From: Patiria pectinifera
Lineage: Eukaryota; Echinodermata; Asteroidea; Valvatida; Asterinidae
DNA length: 64,000 bases
Assembly (NCBI GenBank): GCA_029964075.1
Contig: CM057147.1
Coordinates: 25,751,513-25,815,512 of the forward strand
Direction of reading: 5' to 3'
Shown: positions 25,301 through 36,775 of the stretch, in pieces
How the letters are laid out: the number at the start of each line of letters is the position of its first letter
How positions within the stretch are numbered: the first letter of the stretch is position 1
Notes under the pieces: generated by a model
What the model was told of the DNA's origin: nothing
Databases searched by the model: none
The model's input: only the letters and a program-made list of their open reading frames with translations
Translations under genes and position numbers: made by a program

Positions 25301-28300
25301 TTGGTCATGTTGATGTTTTAATCAAGTCAGTGAGATAATCTTGTTTGTGTAGCAATTTGACAGACGATGTGGTCAGTTTCGGTGTGGGTTTTGTGTGCAC
25401 AGTGGGCCTAATTACAATGCAGTGCATTTATTGTTGCCATGGCTCTTAATTTTGTGTCCAGCCACAGGCCTTGGGTTCATTAACATCCTGCAATCATCCC
25501 AACCAATTAACTTGTTGCGGATTTTTTAAAATTTGATTTTGCAAAGTCTCTGATGACGACTACGAGTAGTTGGTCTGACTCTTAGAAGTCTGTCATTTCA
25601 GAGTTACCGTAGGTCAGTGCCTTAACCCAAACCCAAAGGTGTAAAACTTGCGTTATTATTTCTAGTGTGTTAAAATTATCCGGGAAGAAATTTTTTTTAA
25701 ATTTGATTTTGCAACAGTCTGTGATTACGACTACGAGTAGTTGGTCTGACTCTAAGAAGTCTGTCATTTCAGAGTTACCGTAGGTCAGTGTCTTAACCCA
25801 AACCCAGAGGTGTAAAACTTGCGTTATTATTTCTAGTGTGTTCAAATTATCCGGGAAAAAACTTTTGCCGAAAGTTTATTCAGTCATGAAGCCCTGTTTT
25901 AAATGCCTTTCATTTTAGCACTGTATAATATCGTCGTTGTGTACATGTTCATTTCTATATTGCGCATTTTAGTGTTCGTAATGTTTTATCTCAGATGGCA
26001 CTATGATGTCAAACAGTGCCGTTCAGATTTTACATTATGTAAGTGCAAATTTTGTTATTTTTAACTATTGCTGATTTGAAAAAAAATTGTTTAAAAGTAA
26101 ATATCATCGAAAGTAATACACCGTCACGTCAGTGCAACAAGGTCGTCACACGATTCTGCAACAAAGTCGTATCGAGCTCGCGCGAATACGCTCCGTTCAA
26201 CAAGGATTCCATTGACTTTGTGTGTACCGGTGTCACATGAAAATCCGACCCCTATGAAAATCGGACCCCTATTTCCATATTATTGGTTGATCCCTCCCAC
26301 GTGACAGATCACTCTCCGGAAACGATCCTAAAAATAGCGTAGTATCGTACTCACGCGTGCGCAGTACTACCAGTGAGTCCACATTTCATGGAGTCGGATA
26401 TTCACGCTACACCGGTACATCCGGGTTATTTTAAGCGAGATACAACCTTTCGACATTGAAAACGCGTGTTTCACGTACTTGACGTCACACGCCATTGCAA
26501 AGACACGCCAACATGTACCGGTACTTTGTTATTCTATGTACAAACTGGGTACAATATGCGAGAACTTCATTTTTCTGTGTACGTACAGGGCAAGTTGAGC
26601 CAGAAGTTCAAAGTGTCTGGAATCCCCACCCTAATTCTCCTGGATGCGGCCACGGGCAAGGTGAACGAGGGCGACGGGAGGAGCGTGGTCATGGAGGACG
26701 CGACGGGGGAAAACTTTCCCTGGACGCCCAAGCCATTTGAAGGTCAGTGTTAAGACAAGAAAACACCTGAAGTAATGCCATATAGAGCAGCAAACGGAAT
26801 GTAAGAAGTGGTAGATATGTATTATTCGTATGGTATCTACATCATGTTCAGCAGAATGAGGATTAAAAAGCATGAGGGGGATCATGATGTTCTTGGGCAA
26901 GACACTTTACTACAGCTGCCTCATTTTCACCCAGCAGTTAACAATAATGCTAGGGAAGAAAACTGATCTAACTGATCTGAAAACCAGTGTTGTAGTCGAG
27001 ACCAGATAGACCGAGACCGAGACCAACATGACCAAGACCGAGACCGAGACCAGCCCCTTCAAGGCGGACCGAGACCGAGACCGAAATGGTCCGAGACCGA
27101 GACCGAGACCGCGGATAATAAATAACAATAATCTAAATAAACAACAAGACACTAATTACAGCTGAACAGTCTGTCCTTGAGATGTTGATGTTCATGGGGA
27201 TGTGAAGGAAGTGATTGAAAGTTAGGAATCACTTGTACCTGCTTAATTGTGTCATGCGAGTGCTCTTCGTGTTTGCTTCATGCCATAAATTACAACATGG
27301 CAACAGAATTTGTTATTGTCACAATCAATTAAAAAAATTGGAAACAACCTAATTTAAAGAAGGGGAAAACCTTATTTGATGAACTCCATATATTTTGGCC
27401 ACTTTAAAAAAAAAAAAAAAAAAAAATTGTTTAACTACTATAGTATAAAGTGTAAATCTGATGAAGAACCTCTAACTTAGGAGTACGACAATTTGTACTA
27501 GTTTTTGCAAAACTTGAACATGTTGAAACTTGACAAAAGTAAAAAGTTAAAGGTGGATGTTTCATCTGTTATAGGAACTCGGACCCTAAACTCCACAGCC
27601 ACCCCTTGGTTTCAGCAATGACCACTAACGGATATTTAAATGCATTTGACATTGGACCGCCTTGTAAACCTGATTCTAAAAAAAAATTGGAGCAAGAAAA
27701 TATTGATTTATTTTTTAAAATTTCAGTCATGGAATATAGATTTGTACATGTAGACCAACAAATTGAGAGATGGTAGCCAGATATGGATTGGTCTGCCCCC
27801 CCCCCCATCCCTCTTTGTGATTCTCCTTCCAACCCTGCATGTTTGTGTGTCCCCTACATGTTTGTTTCTTGTTCCTCTGTCATTTACCTCTGAAGAAGGC
27901 CTGGCTAAGGCTGAAATGTAATGCCCCTTTATTTTTGTTTAATGTCAATAACGTTACATATACTATAGAAGATTGATGAACCATGTTTGCCTGATCTATC
28001 TTCTGTTAATCTGCCCGCCGTCATCATCGTCATTAGCCTAATTGAGAATATGGCCGACACAATAGAAGGGCGCTGTCACAAACTGAATGTGGTGGGCGAG
28101 ATGTACTTTTAGGATTCATGGCTCTGTGCGCACGCCTCTCTGTGTTTTGTACCGTGCCATCGTATCGCCCGCATCAGCTACTTTGCTGGGCAATTTACTT
28201 GAATATTTTAGTGATTAACAAGTACGACATATTGCCAATATATTAATAGTTTATTGTGATGGCCGTAAACAACATATAGCGATTAATGAAACGCAATTCT

Positions 28301-31300
28301 TTTCGACTCATGCAAATGCAATGGACATTTAGGAAGGAGACGAGGCAGGCAATTAGACTCTATTTTTGTGTGACTATGGCAGTAGCTCAATTTGTGTTTA
28401 TCACAGATGAAAAGATGAATACATGGCGAGTCAAAAAGAAAGTGACCGTATGATAAAAAAATGGCATGCTCCATTTTGTAAAAAATATAATTGGGATAAA
28501 GAACATGTCGGTATTGAGTAGTAACTGTGAACATTTCACGTAATTTGCATACTCTATTCCCAAGTCGTGTCTATTTTAATAGAGAGGTCACAAAATTCAG
28601 CTGTCCACCACTAATACCAATTTAACAGTCTACGAATTGATAAATATCCATTAGTAAATATAATGGAAAAAAAATGTTTTCTCACCTCCACGAACAAAGT
28701 AAAAATTGAAAAGGAAAATAGAAAAAAAAATCACCAATATTTCTAGGGAAAAAGAGTTGAATAGACCAGGCCAATAGACCACGCGGCAGCCGATATCAGC
28801 GCACATTCGGTCCTCTACCCTCACAGGCACCCATTCATACTCCTGTGGTGGAGAGAAGAAATTGTAGTTAAGTGTCTTGCCCCAGGGCACATCATGTTCC
28901 TGGCAGGGTTCGAACCCATGTATCATCGTACATGTACATGAGTCAAACACCATAACCAATCGACCATGGCATCCTCCCATAGAGTAATAAGCCCCACATT
29001 GTTAGCATCATCTAGTGTGTCTCCAATTAGTGTTTTGTTGACAAGACAACTGTAACTTTGTTTGTCTTAACAGAGATATTCACTGGCCCTCTTATCAACA
29101 ACAAGGAGGAGAAAAAGACAACCGATGACATCAAGGGCAAGGTGGTCGGGCTGTACTTCTCAGCTCACTGGGTGAGTGAACCCTCTTTAGACATCACAGT
29201 TGTATGACTAAAATCCAGGACTCGGACTGGTGGCCGTCTCGAGTCACATTTTGGTGACTTGGACTACTCAACTTGAGTATAAACATTGATCAAAGAAGGC
29301 TCAGTTTGATATCAAATTATTACACAAAGAACAACATTTAGGTTTTGGTGAAGCAAAAATGCTTTTGTACCCTAACCTAGGGACAGACAATGGGACAGAC
29401 AGGACAAAGGACTACAACAGCAAATGAGTGTGCATGCAGGTACTAAGACATAACAATACGAGATAATTTACACATTACAGTTATAAATATGCATCAAGAA
29501 GTTGTTTTCTTAGTTTTTTGACAAATACAGCCTGTGATGGTGATTTTTTCATAGATTCACTAAGACTGTTCCAGTAATTTGCACCACGTTGAACAAGACT
29601 GTTTTTAAACAAGTAACAAACATGGATATTTTTTCTAGAAGCACTTCGAGTATTGTGTGAATGTATGTTTGATGATATCGAAAAATATGAGCTAAAACAA
29701 CCAGGTAGTGCATTATTCATGCACTTAGACATAAATTTACCTAAATTTAAGTGTCTTTAATTCGTAACAATTTTAGATTTGCAAATAAGTTGGCAGTGTG
29801 AGCACGGTGTCCAGCATCAGACTTGACACTTAGGACTTGTGACTCGCGAGTCAGATATTCTTTATGAACAGGGATTTTTTTGGGAAAAAAAGAGCTAAAT
29901 CTCAATTTTAATTTGTGATCGTTGTGGCACAGGATAAAGTTCCTGAAATGTAAGCGTTTCCTGTTTTTGTTTGTACATATGTAGATACCACATACGCTCT
30001 CTCTACCCGGTATTTTATACCTTAAAATTTCCAGGAAAAATGTCAAAGCCCAATTACATACATGTATCCATGGTGATTTGGTGGTGCACTGGTTTGCATT
30101 GGTTGGTAGTTGAAAGGCATCAGGCATGCAACTTTTCCCTGGATCAGCCAATTTCCTTTTGCCATTTAAATTGAAAATCACTGCACAAAGTCCTGTAAAG
30201 ATAGGAATTTTCTCGGTTTTTAAAGTTAATTCCAAGTTGCATGCCTGAGACATAAGTATTAAAGGTGTTTTTAACATAAATCATCCATGAAATGCAGGGA
30301 TTACCGTACATTTGTCTGGATTTCTTCTGATTGCAGGATTCTTGAGAATCCCCTTTGAAAGCTGGAATTCCTGGGGTTCGGCCGTACAGGTGTTTGTACT
30401 TTTTTTTATAGAAATTTTAATAAAACAAAAGCAATAGGTGTTGCAAGAGGTGCCTTTTTGCAAATTCAAACAAGCATATTGTTGTAGACCCTCCGTTGCT
30501 CTGGGGCTCCTTGAGACCTTCAAAACATCCGCCAAGTATCTCTTGCGTTTTAATTTCCCCCCAACCTCATCAGTTCGGGCGATTCACAATGCAGAGCGCC
30601 ACTATGAGTTTGCCATGGAGAGTCAAGTTTCAAGAGTCAATTTTTTCAAGTTTACGGTCGACAAAACATGACCCATTTGAATGAGTGTCAGCAGACAACT
30701 TAAGCTAATTTGTTATAGATTGGGGCATAGCGCTCTGCCATCTAACAAAAAACACCAGATTGATAAAAAGAAAAGAACATGGCAAACATAAACTCGAATC
30801 ATACGCTTACAAAACTATTGACCGGAAAAAACTAACAATTTTCAAATGCCCTGTGACCATCTCCCACAATGCACTGGAGAAAATGAACTCTCCGTGGCAA
30901 ACTCTAGGTGGCGCACTGCATTGTGAATCGCCCAAATTGATGTAAAAGGCTACAAATTTAGTAAATAATGGTTGGAACTTAATGGTTATTTTTCTCACAG
31001 TGCGGGCCATGCAGGGGCTTCACCCCCAAACTGGTCGAGTCTTACAACAAGATGAAGGAAGCCGGCAAGAACCTGGAGATAGTCTTCTGCTCCAGCGACC
31101 GTGACGAGACCAGCTTCAAGGAGTATTTCAATGAGATGCCCTGGCTGGCTTTGCCGTTTGGTGACAAGCGCAAGCAGGCCCTGTCCAAGAAGTTTGATGT
31201 GCAAGGTGAGTGACGCACTGACCAGGGCTCGCGAAATCGGCTGCCTGACGTCCCGGGACAACCAAAATATTTTGTCGGACAACCAAAAGTTCCAGGTTGC

Positions 31301-34300
31301 CAGCCTGACAGTCAATCACTTTTTTCACCAATACTCACACATTTTTGCACTTTACTTTAGTCTATGGGATTTTTCGAAAGTTCCAGAATCACATACATGT
31401 GCACAGCTCCGAACAATAATCATGATAATATCGACATTTTGACTCAGCGAAGATGAAACTTTTCAGATTTTAATCTGAAATCAGATTTTTAAAACTTTTC
31501 CAATGAAATTTCAGATTTTTTAATGATCCCACAAAATTTTATTTTCATTATAATTTCCAAAAAAAGTCGATAAAAATAGCACGTAAAAATTTGCACAAGT
31601 GTAAAATACCTAGACCAACGCTGATCAGATCCTTTTGCGGCTGGAGAAAAGGTTAAATACTGACCTATGACATTGATGCGCTGTGCTGCACTGCGTGATG
31701 CTGTAGCAGCTCGGACCCAAGGTCCAATTTCAGATTTTTTTTGCTAAGGCCAGTTTCATCTCAGACTCAGCTGCTGCGCTTTCACCATTTGATGTTGGTA
31801 ATCTACGCATAAACCAATAACGGGTACCAGCCAAAACAGAACAGCGGTCAATCTCATTCTGTACGTACAGTCCGGCTACATCATGCAGTAACGTTTCGCG
31901 TACGTAATGTGTGTAGGCAGCGAATGCAATCCTGTGTGTACGTGTGTTTCCAAGAATATTATGACCGGACCACTGTACACTGTGTACCAGCGCGGCGCAG
32001 AGCGCGGGTACCGTACACATGCACGCAACCACGGTCGGCCACTCAAGCTTGCAAAATGGCGATAGCGCAGTAGCCAAGTACACATATTTTGGTTGTCCCG
32101 GCACGTCGGACAGCCAATTTTGCCAGCCCTGCGGCCAATTCAGGTCAAGCAGCCATGTACATTATTAGGATTTGGCCTTCAGTTTGGGGCAATATTAAAA
32201 GGTCTTATTGGGCAACTGAAAATGAAATTAGGGCAACCAGATTTCAAGCACCCCTGCCCGAAGGGCAACTATATTTTTTTAAATTTTGCGAGGCCTGCTG
32301 ACTATGAAATTTTTCTTAACACTGGCAATTTTTGCTTAGCAAAACGGGAACTGGGCAAAATATCATGCAATGGACATTGTTGTGACTGGCTAGTGGTAAA
32401 AATCGAAGTGACAAGCACAGGCAGACACTGCCTGAGAGGTTTGATGTTTGATGTGCAAGGTGAGGTCAGGGGCGGAGAACACAAATGTGGTGAGCATGGC
32501 AAACAACTGCTTGGCAAAAAAAGCGGGTTACCAGCGGAAATAATCATGCCATGTTTACACTGTTTGTGACTGGCTTGTCGTTCGGTGACAAGCATAAGCA
32601 AGCAAGTTTCGACGTGCTAGATGAGTTTGATGTGCAATGCATGGCCGAGCAGTGGAATGTGTCGAGGGCAGGAACTCGTTGTTAAGACAAACAGGTTACC
32701 AGTGAAAATTCATACATTGTACATTGCTTGTCACTGGTCCTCTGCCCGTGATCCAAAAATTACAGAGCTACTGAGCAGAAAAATATAAACCTTGATTGTA
32801 TTTTTAATCTGAAAATTTGTTTTGATTTAACCAATTTCCAGTGGCTATATACGACATGACAAAATGACATGTACTGGGACATGTACAGCCGTGTCCGAAA
32901 CAAGCATCAAGAGCTATGGCTATACAAGTAGCTGTTGTCAGCTTGTTCCCACGTAGTTCAGCAGAGCGTGGGTTCGAGTCCCGGTCTTGACACTTGTGTC
33001 CTTAAGCAAGACACTGAACCATTATTGCTTTGTCCTTCGGATGGGACGTAAAGCCGTAGGTCCCGTGCATTGTATAATGCACATTTAAGAACCCAGTAAC
33101 AATAATCACTAAGAGAAGGGGTTTTGCCCCGGTGTTTCTGGCAAGTGCGTTTATCCTCATGAGGCGGCACTTTCAAGGAAAGAAGTTGGAATTGGCGAAG
33201 ACCTATAGCCCTAGACAAGAAATTTTGCCACAGTCTACTTTGGGCTCTGCCTATTCACCTATTGGCCAAAGCATGCTGCGTATAATGCATACATTCATTT
33301 AACCTTGAACTTTTTCACCGCACAGGCATTCCCACCTTGGTCTTTCTGGATGAGAGTTGGAACGTGATCACAACCAACGGGAGAGGAGCCATCTCTAAGG
33401 ATCCTGAGGGCAATGTGAGTCAGTTCTTTATAAGTCACACTCATGCATATTCATGTAATACTCATGTTTATTAATAACTTGCCCAGTTAAAGTAATTCGT
33501 GTAACTTGTGAATTTCTTTGGAGTGACTTATGCTGATCATCTCATGCATATTCATAGTAAAGTCTATGGACAACACAATTCAACAAACACAAAACTATTT
33601 ACTTGGTTTTACTAAGTAGTCCACCATGTCCATCAAAATCCATCACTCTCTCTGCTTCACATAATGCTTCAGGACCAGATCCATTGAAATCCACCACTGT
33701 TGCTGGTGGATTTTGATGGACTTGGTACACATGGCTTATCTGCCAAAATCCCCCCAAATGGGGGATGGATTTTGATGGCATTGGTAAGGTTAGGCAGGCA
33801 TGGGATTTTTCAGACTTTTCTGAATTCAGACTCTTTGAATCTGAGAGAAGGACATTATCAGTATGCAATACATCTTTCAAACTTTCATCCAATTTTCAGA
33901 CTTTTTAAAAATTGACAATCTTGTCCCTGGTTAGGGTTAATACACGTTTAACAGGCAGACTGGTTCCTGGCCCGCATATTATTGATATGGATTGTAGGGT
34001 GGGAACTACGCTACTGCGCCAGAGCAGACTAATTATTGGGCCGCAATTTGAAATTTGTAAAACAATACTTCAATATCCAAACCTGGGCCAATTTTATAAT
34101 AACTAAAAAAAATCAACTTCGGAAAGTAAATATAGGTTTGGGATAATGAAACATGAAAATATCACAGGGAGTGCAACTTTAACTCTGTCATGCTGAATTT
34201 GTTAACTTACAAAATATGGATAATCTTGATCTGAAACTAAAAACATGTAATATGGATGGAATAAAATATTTATCATTTCCAAAAGATTTGCAAGACTTTG

Positions 34301-36775
34301 TGCTTTAATGTCCCCCCAGGATTTTCCGTTCTACCCCAAGCCGGTCAACATGCTGTCTGGCGACACTGCCAGCGCTATCAATGAAAACACTACTCTCATC
34401 TGGTTTGCGGGTAAGTTTCAAAAGTACACGTATCAGGCTTCGTAATTATTATGTAATATGCTAATGAAACCAAGGATTTCTCATAAGAGATTTGCTGGTA
34501 AGAAGTGATGTGCATGTTCAAAATGGCTGCAAAAAAATGCGGTGTTTTTTCAAAATCTTTTACTGGTTGATTTTCTGGACTCCTCCTCAGCTGACAGCGC
34601 AGGAGCTGCAGCCAACAAGGAGCTGCTGATACCAGCAGCTGAGGAAATAATCAGCGCAGCCAAGGCAAAGGGTGAAAGCCCACCCATGGACTTCCTGGTG
34701 GCATGTGAAGATGAAGACGAGGTCAGACTATAACGCTATTACATAAATTACTAATCTCAAGGTGTGGTTGATTTAAATTAAGAATTTCCGCTATAGGGCG
34801 ACAGATTTCTCAAGTGTCGTCTGGATTAGGGCGACACGCCTCATTGAGGTGACGATTTGGTGTCTGCCTATTGTTCAAATGACCCTAAGGACAAGGAATG
34901 TTACTGTTGCGACCCACCCAGATCGATTCCTCGTGGTCAAATTAGCATAAATACCAAACTTCGTGGAAAAAGGATTAGGTAAACTTGGATTAAGTGACAG
35001 TTTAGGTTTGTGCACAAGTCTATGGGAAAGTCGCCCTATTATAGCATAAGTAAATTATTATTTATTATTACTATTATTATTATTATTATTTATTTTTGGT
35101 AATAACATTCCTCAAAAGCGCCCTAGGCACTGTGGCTCGCAAGCCTGAAAAAACCTGTAGAGAGAAGACAAAGAGAAGAAATTACAGTTTTAGAGGTGGG
35201 AGGAAACCCCCGGAAGATTGTTTTGGGGAAAACCCACGAAAACAGGTTGGGGCTGAAAACCCAATCCACATATTGGCCCAGGCGGGATTCGAAACCCGGG
35301 TCACAGTGGTGGAAGGCGAGGAAAGTACCGCTTCACCAATCTAACTACCTGGCAACATTAAGAAGATGGAGGGAGTATTGTAGCTGCTCCCTGATGCATT
35401 GACCAATGAAAGAAGTGCATTTGGCTCATGAATATGTATGAGGTGGTACATTAGGTACATTATGAAACGCCTTAATAAATCCCCGTCGTCTGATTGGCGG
35501 GTCGTTTATCACATGTCATTGAATTATTCATCCAAACCCACGGACCGGTTGCACTGCAAAAATAAAATGTCTTTGTCATGGTAAATAGAAGTACCAATGC
35601 ACGGTCTCACAATTGGTTGCGTGACCAATCAGAGGATTTATTCCAGGTGTTGTTTTAAAACAAATAATGAATATTTCACATTCGTGCAGTGGAAAGAATC
35701 ATTTCGTTCAGTGACATATGGAGTGCTCCATTCCACTCTGCTTGCCTCGTGAAATGGAACATTCCATCTGTCACCTCATGAAATTATTCTTTCCATTGCA
35801 CTCATAAACATTCATTATTTGTATATTATTTCCTGAAATAAGTGGCGTTGTATTTGTGTTATTACATCGTATTGAACTACAGTAACATTTGTTGAAGTAA
35901 AAAGTTGATAAAATTCAGTGGGAAGTCCCTTCTGCGGTTCAGCACAATAATTTATCTATCATGAAGGTTTTAGTGTGGTGCCTCCAGCAACCTCACTTGA
36001 CATAACTGCAGTTCTATAGTTGGGAGTCTAGCAGCTATTTATAAGGTACTACATGTACTTTCCTGGTACAAGCAACCGGTTTTGGCAGTCGTACTTGCTG
36101 GATATAGCCACTTTAGTTCCCTGAGGCATTGGATCATTAACCATTGAAAACAAGCTCATGTGATCTCGGAAGCTGTCGGCAAATGAGTTTGTGTTCGTAC
36201 ATGTGCACCGGTACCTTCTGCCTAGTCTGTATGAGATAGATGGCGCTCTTGCATGTACATGTCTCTGGCATTGAAATAAAGGATTTCCCATTTGTTGAAC
36301 GTCACAATGCAAACTTGACCTCAATAATGCAAGTCTGTCTGCCCTCCCTTGAGGGCCATAAAACTCACACAGCTAGGGCCTCAAGCAGGAGCTGGGTAAG
36401 GTAGGTCATAGTCCACAGGTGCGCATTTAAACGTTTGTTGTACAAACTAACTACCGGTAACTAACTAACTAATCTACAGACTAATATAAAAAATGGAGAG
36501 ACATGAATACTTGTAGAGTTGCTATCCGCAGCTAAAAAGTGCCTGGTCTTTAATTGGAAAATACGTTTGTCCCCTTCTTTTAGGACGACATTATCGAAGG
36601 CCTTACGGAGTTCTGCAAGCTGGAGTTCAGCAATGTTCCTTTCCTCTGTATCATCGACGTCTCGTCTCAGAGTATCTACAAAGATTACGACAAGAAGGCG
36701 TACACCAGCGATGAGCTGAAGGCCCTCGTCAAGAAGTACTTGGACGGACAGCTCGAAAAGCAAAAACTCCGCTAA
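19321..36775 (+). CDS. NXN: nucleoredoxin, three thioredoxin-like modules
   Basis: Thioredoxin-family oxidoreductase; in vertebrates nucleoredoxin is a cytosolic and nuclear redox regulator that binds Dishevelled and other targets. Exons are 19321-19620, 26589-26742, 29074-29171, 31001-31205, 33326-33414, 34320-34410, 34591-34721 and 36584-36775. All have GT-AG borders and matching phases, giving 419 residues (the human protein is about 435). Module 1 (residues 1 to about 152) has HWCPPC at 38-43 and a cis-Pro loop GIPT at 111-114. Module 2 (about 153-282) has HWCGPC at 183-188 and GIPT at 253-256. Module 3 (283-419) lacks a CxxC, like the C-terminal domain of known nucleoredoxins. An intron falls exactly between Trp184 and Cys185 of the second active site; module 1 has no intron there. 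Intron 1 is nearly 7 kb and, like the others, is rich in transposons. Confidence 0.95.
20084..20345. repeat. dispersed repeat with TCCATCAAAATCCA motif, copy 1
   Basis: Shares ordered blocks with 33620-33790, including agtccatcaaaatccatca, gaaatccaccact, atggacttg and acatggctt, followed by a G-rich phrase. Both copies are in introns of the nucleoredoxin gene and in the same orientation. Ends are uncertain. Confidence 0.55.
20383..20893. mobile_element. TTAA-flanked inverted-repeat element, 511 bp
   Basis: TTAA occurs at both borders (20379-20382 and 20894-20897). Ends are agggacactgggtcctg and, read inward from the right, aggggcactaggtcctg. TTAA duplication is typical of piggyBac and Kolobok elements. 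The interior is non-coding. Confidence 0.75.
21221..21734. mobile_element. TTAA-type inverted-repeat element, 514 bp
   Basis: The left border is TTAA (21217-21220) and the right is TCAA (21735-21738), one mismatch. The ends agggaagatacaacatttgc and agggaatgtacaacatttgc (right, read inward) are strongly matched. An internal short palindrome contains ggtcagcagacc. It is non-coding and a different family from the element at 20383. Confidence 0.65.
22550..22865. repeat. CCTCCGCCAAGG-type dispersed repeat
   Basis: Opens with cctccgccaaggctaa and closes with cctccttggcgggga. The middle reads aaatccgtccttaactttttgagttatc-like text before a series of AAACAAAC/AACCAACC units. This layout resembles a 3'-end repeat widely dispersed in invertebrate genomes; that match is from memory and unverified. 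Confidence 0.5.
23259..23708. mobile_element. hAT-like MITE with TAGGG(C/G)TGTGCAT ends
   Basis: Perfect 8-bp duplication ctgtctgt at 23251-23258 and 23709-23716. Ends are tagggctgtgcat and, inverted, taggggtgtgcat. Next to each end are GGTACCC/ACCGG-rich stretches in opposite orientation. A 164-residue open frame runs through it but is not protein-like. Confidence 0.85.
24427..25015. repeat. 700-bp-class dispersed repeat, copy 1 (nucleoredoxin intron 1)
   Basis: The reverse complement of this stretch matches 45125-45824 over nearly its whole length. Shared phrases include attggtcgagagcccgtca(c), cattggttgaacgttcacaa, cctcacgtaggcatgcgcaa and ggtaattatcagcacccaga. One end is itself palindromic. 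Coding ability is not seen and the class is unknown. Confidence 0.75.
25530..25869. repeat. two-copy tandem duplication, unit 170 bp
   Basis: Units begin aatttgattttgc at 25530 and 25700 and are about 95 percent alike by eye, with shared text such as actacgagtagttggtctga and ttcagagttaccgtaggtca. High similarity implies a fairly recent duplication inside intron 1 of the nucleoredoxin gene. Confidence 0.85.
26998..27112. repeat. GACCGA hexanucleotide array
   Basis: Repeated gaccga units, interrupted by a few variant stretches (aacatg, agccccttcaag, aatggt). It lies in intron 2 of the nucleoredoxin gene. Confidence 0.85.
28780..28980 (-). mobile_element. tRNA-derived SINE fragment
   Basis: On the minus strand it starts with a tRNA-like head whose B box reads gggttcgaaccctg, followed by the phrase ggcaagacacttaactac and ctctccaccacagga. 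These are shared with the SINE copies near 37.9, 47.0 and 47.8 kb. The A-box part (gtcgattggttatggtg) is recognisable but diverged. It is not a functional tRNA gene. Confidence 0.65.
29481..29850 (-). mobile_element. 3' end of a non-LTR retrotransposon (LINE), frameshifted
   Basis: Minus-strand frames encode the typical C-terminal tail of a LINE reverse-transcriptase protein. One frame has [15 protein letters not shown], ending at 29747. Another frame takes over with [16 protein letters not shown], then [12 protein letters not shown] and [16 protein letters not shown], and ends near 29481. The H-NTRS and G..WNSL motifs are characteristic of CR1/Jockey-like LINEs. The break near 29745 and the absence of upstream domains show a dead, 5'-truncated copy in nucleoredoxin intron 3. 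Confidence 0.75.
30577..30933. mobile_element. GGGCGATTCACAATGCA-ended MITE, 357 bp
   Basis: Inverted ends extend over about 45 bp: left gggcgattcacaatgcagag, right read inward gggcgattcacaatgcagtg, and both continue cgccac...gagtttgcca. No clear target duplication was found, so the superfamily is open. It sits just upstream of nucleoredoxin exon 4. Confidence 0.7.
31223..32297. mobile_element. CAGGGCTCG-ended hAT-like element, 1075 bp
   Basis: Left end cagggctcgcgaaat; right end read inward caggcctcgcaaaat. Subterminal motifs GGGACAACCAAAAT are present in inverted orientation near both ends (31255 and 32095). The end sequence resembles the hAT element at 17313 but no 8-bp duplication survives. 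It starts only 17 bases after the donor of nucleoredoxin exon 4. No transposase frame was found. Confidence 0.65.
32340..32645 (+). pseudogene. decayed duplicates of nucleoredoxin exon 4 end inside intron 4
   Basis: The 18 bases tttgatgtgcaaggtgag at the exon 4/donor border (31193-31210) recur exactly at 32447-32464, preceded by a degraded version of the exon text. A second copy near 32569-32638 retains tggcttgtcgttcggtgaca and agtttgatgtgcaa, matching exon 4 text around ggtgacaagcgcaag. The spacing of about 175 bases and shared flanking text (accagtg/accagcg, tgtgactggct) indicate tandem copies. None keeps an open frame with acceptor and donor. Confidence 0.65.
32940..33220 (+). mobile_element. 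tRNA-derived SINE
   Basis: Contains the B-box-like gtgggttcgagtcccgg, then the conserved body phrases cttaagcaagacactgaacc, cttcggatgggacgtaaagc and taggtcccgtg, and the tail phrase gagaaggggttttgccccgg. All are shared with the copies at 46.5 and 47.0 kb. The A-box half of the head is poorly preserved. Confidence 0.75.
33620..33790. repeat. dispersed repeat with TCCATCAAAATCCA motif, copy 2
   Basis: Same family as 20084-20345. This copy also contains a short palindrome, ccaccactgttgctggtgg, and an inverted pair of the tccatcaaaatcca motif. It lies in nucleoredoxin intron 5. Confidence 0.55.
35095..35352 (-). mobile_element. tRNA-derived SINE of a second type
   Basis: On the minus strand: a tRNA-like head with ccgggtttcgaatcccgcct as B box, then gggccaatatgtggattggg and cgtgggttttccccaaaac. 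The body differs from the other SINE family in this window. It is in nucleoredoxin intron 7. Confidence 0.6.
35660..35830. repeat. imperfect foldback of about 170 bp
   Basis: The left arm aataatgaatattt...cagtggaaagaatcattt pairs with the right arm gaaattattctttccattgc...aaacattcattattt. The inner halves (gtgctccattcc and ggaacattcc) also fold. It is non-coding and lies in nucleoredoxin intron 7. Confidence 0.6.

Noticed and set aside
29747..30277. 176-codon frame on the minus strand as a separate gene.
   Set aside because: Only its last part is meaningful, and that part is the LINE remnant; the rest is intron sequence.
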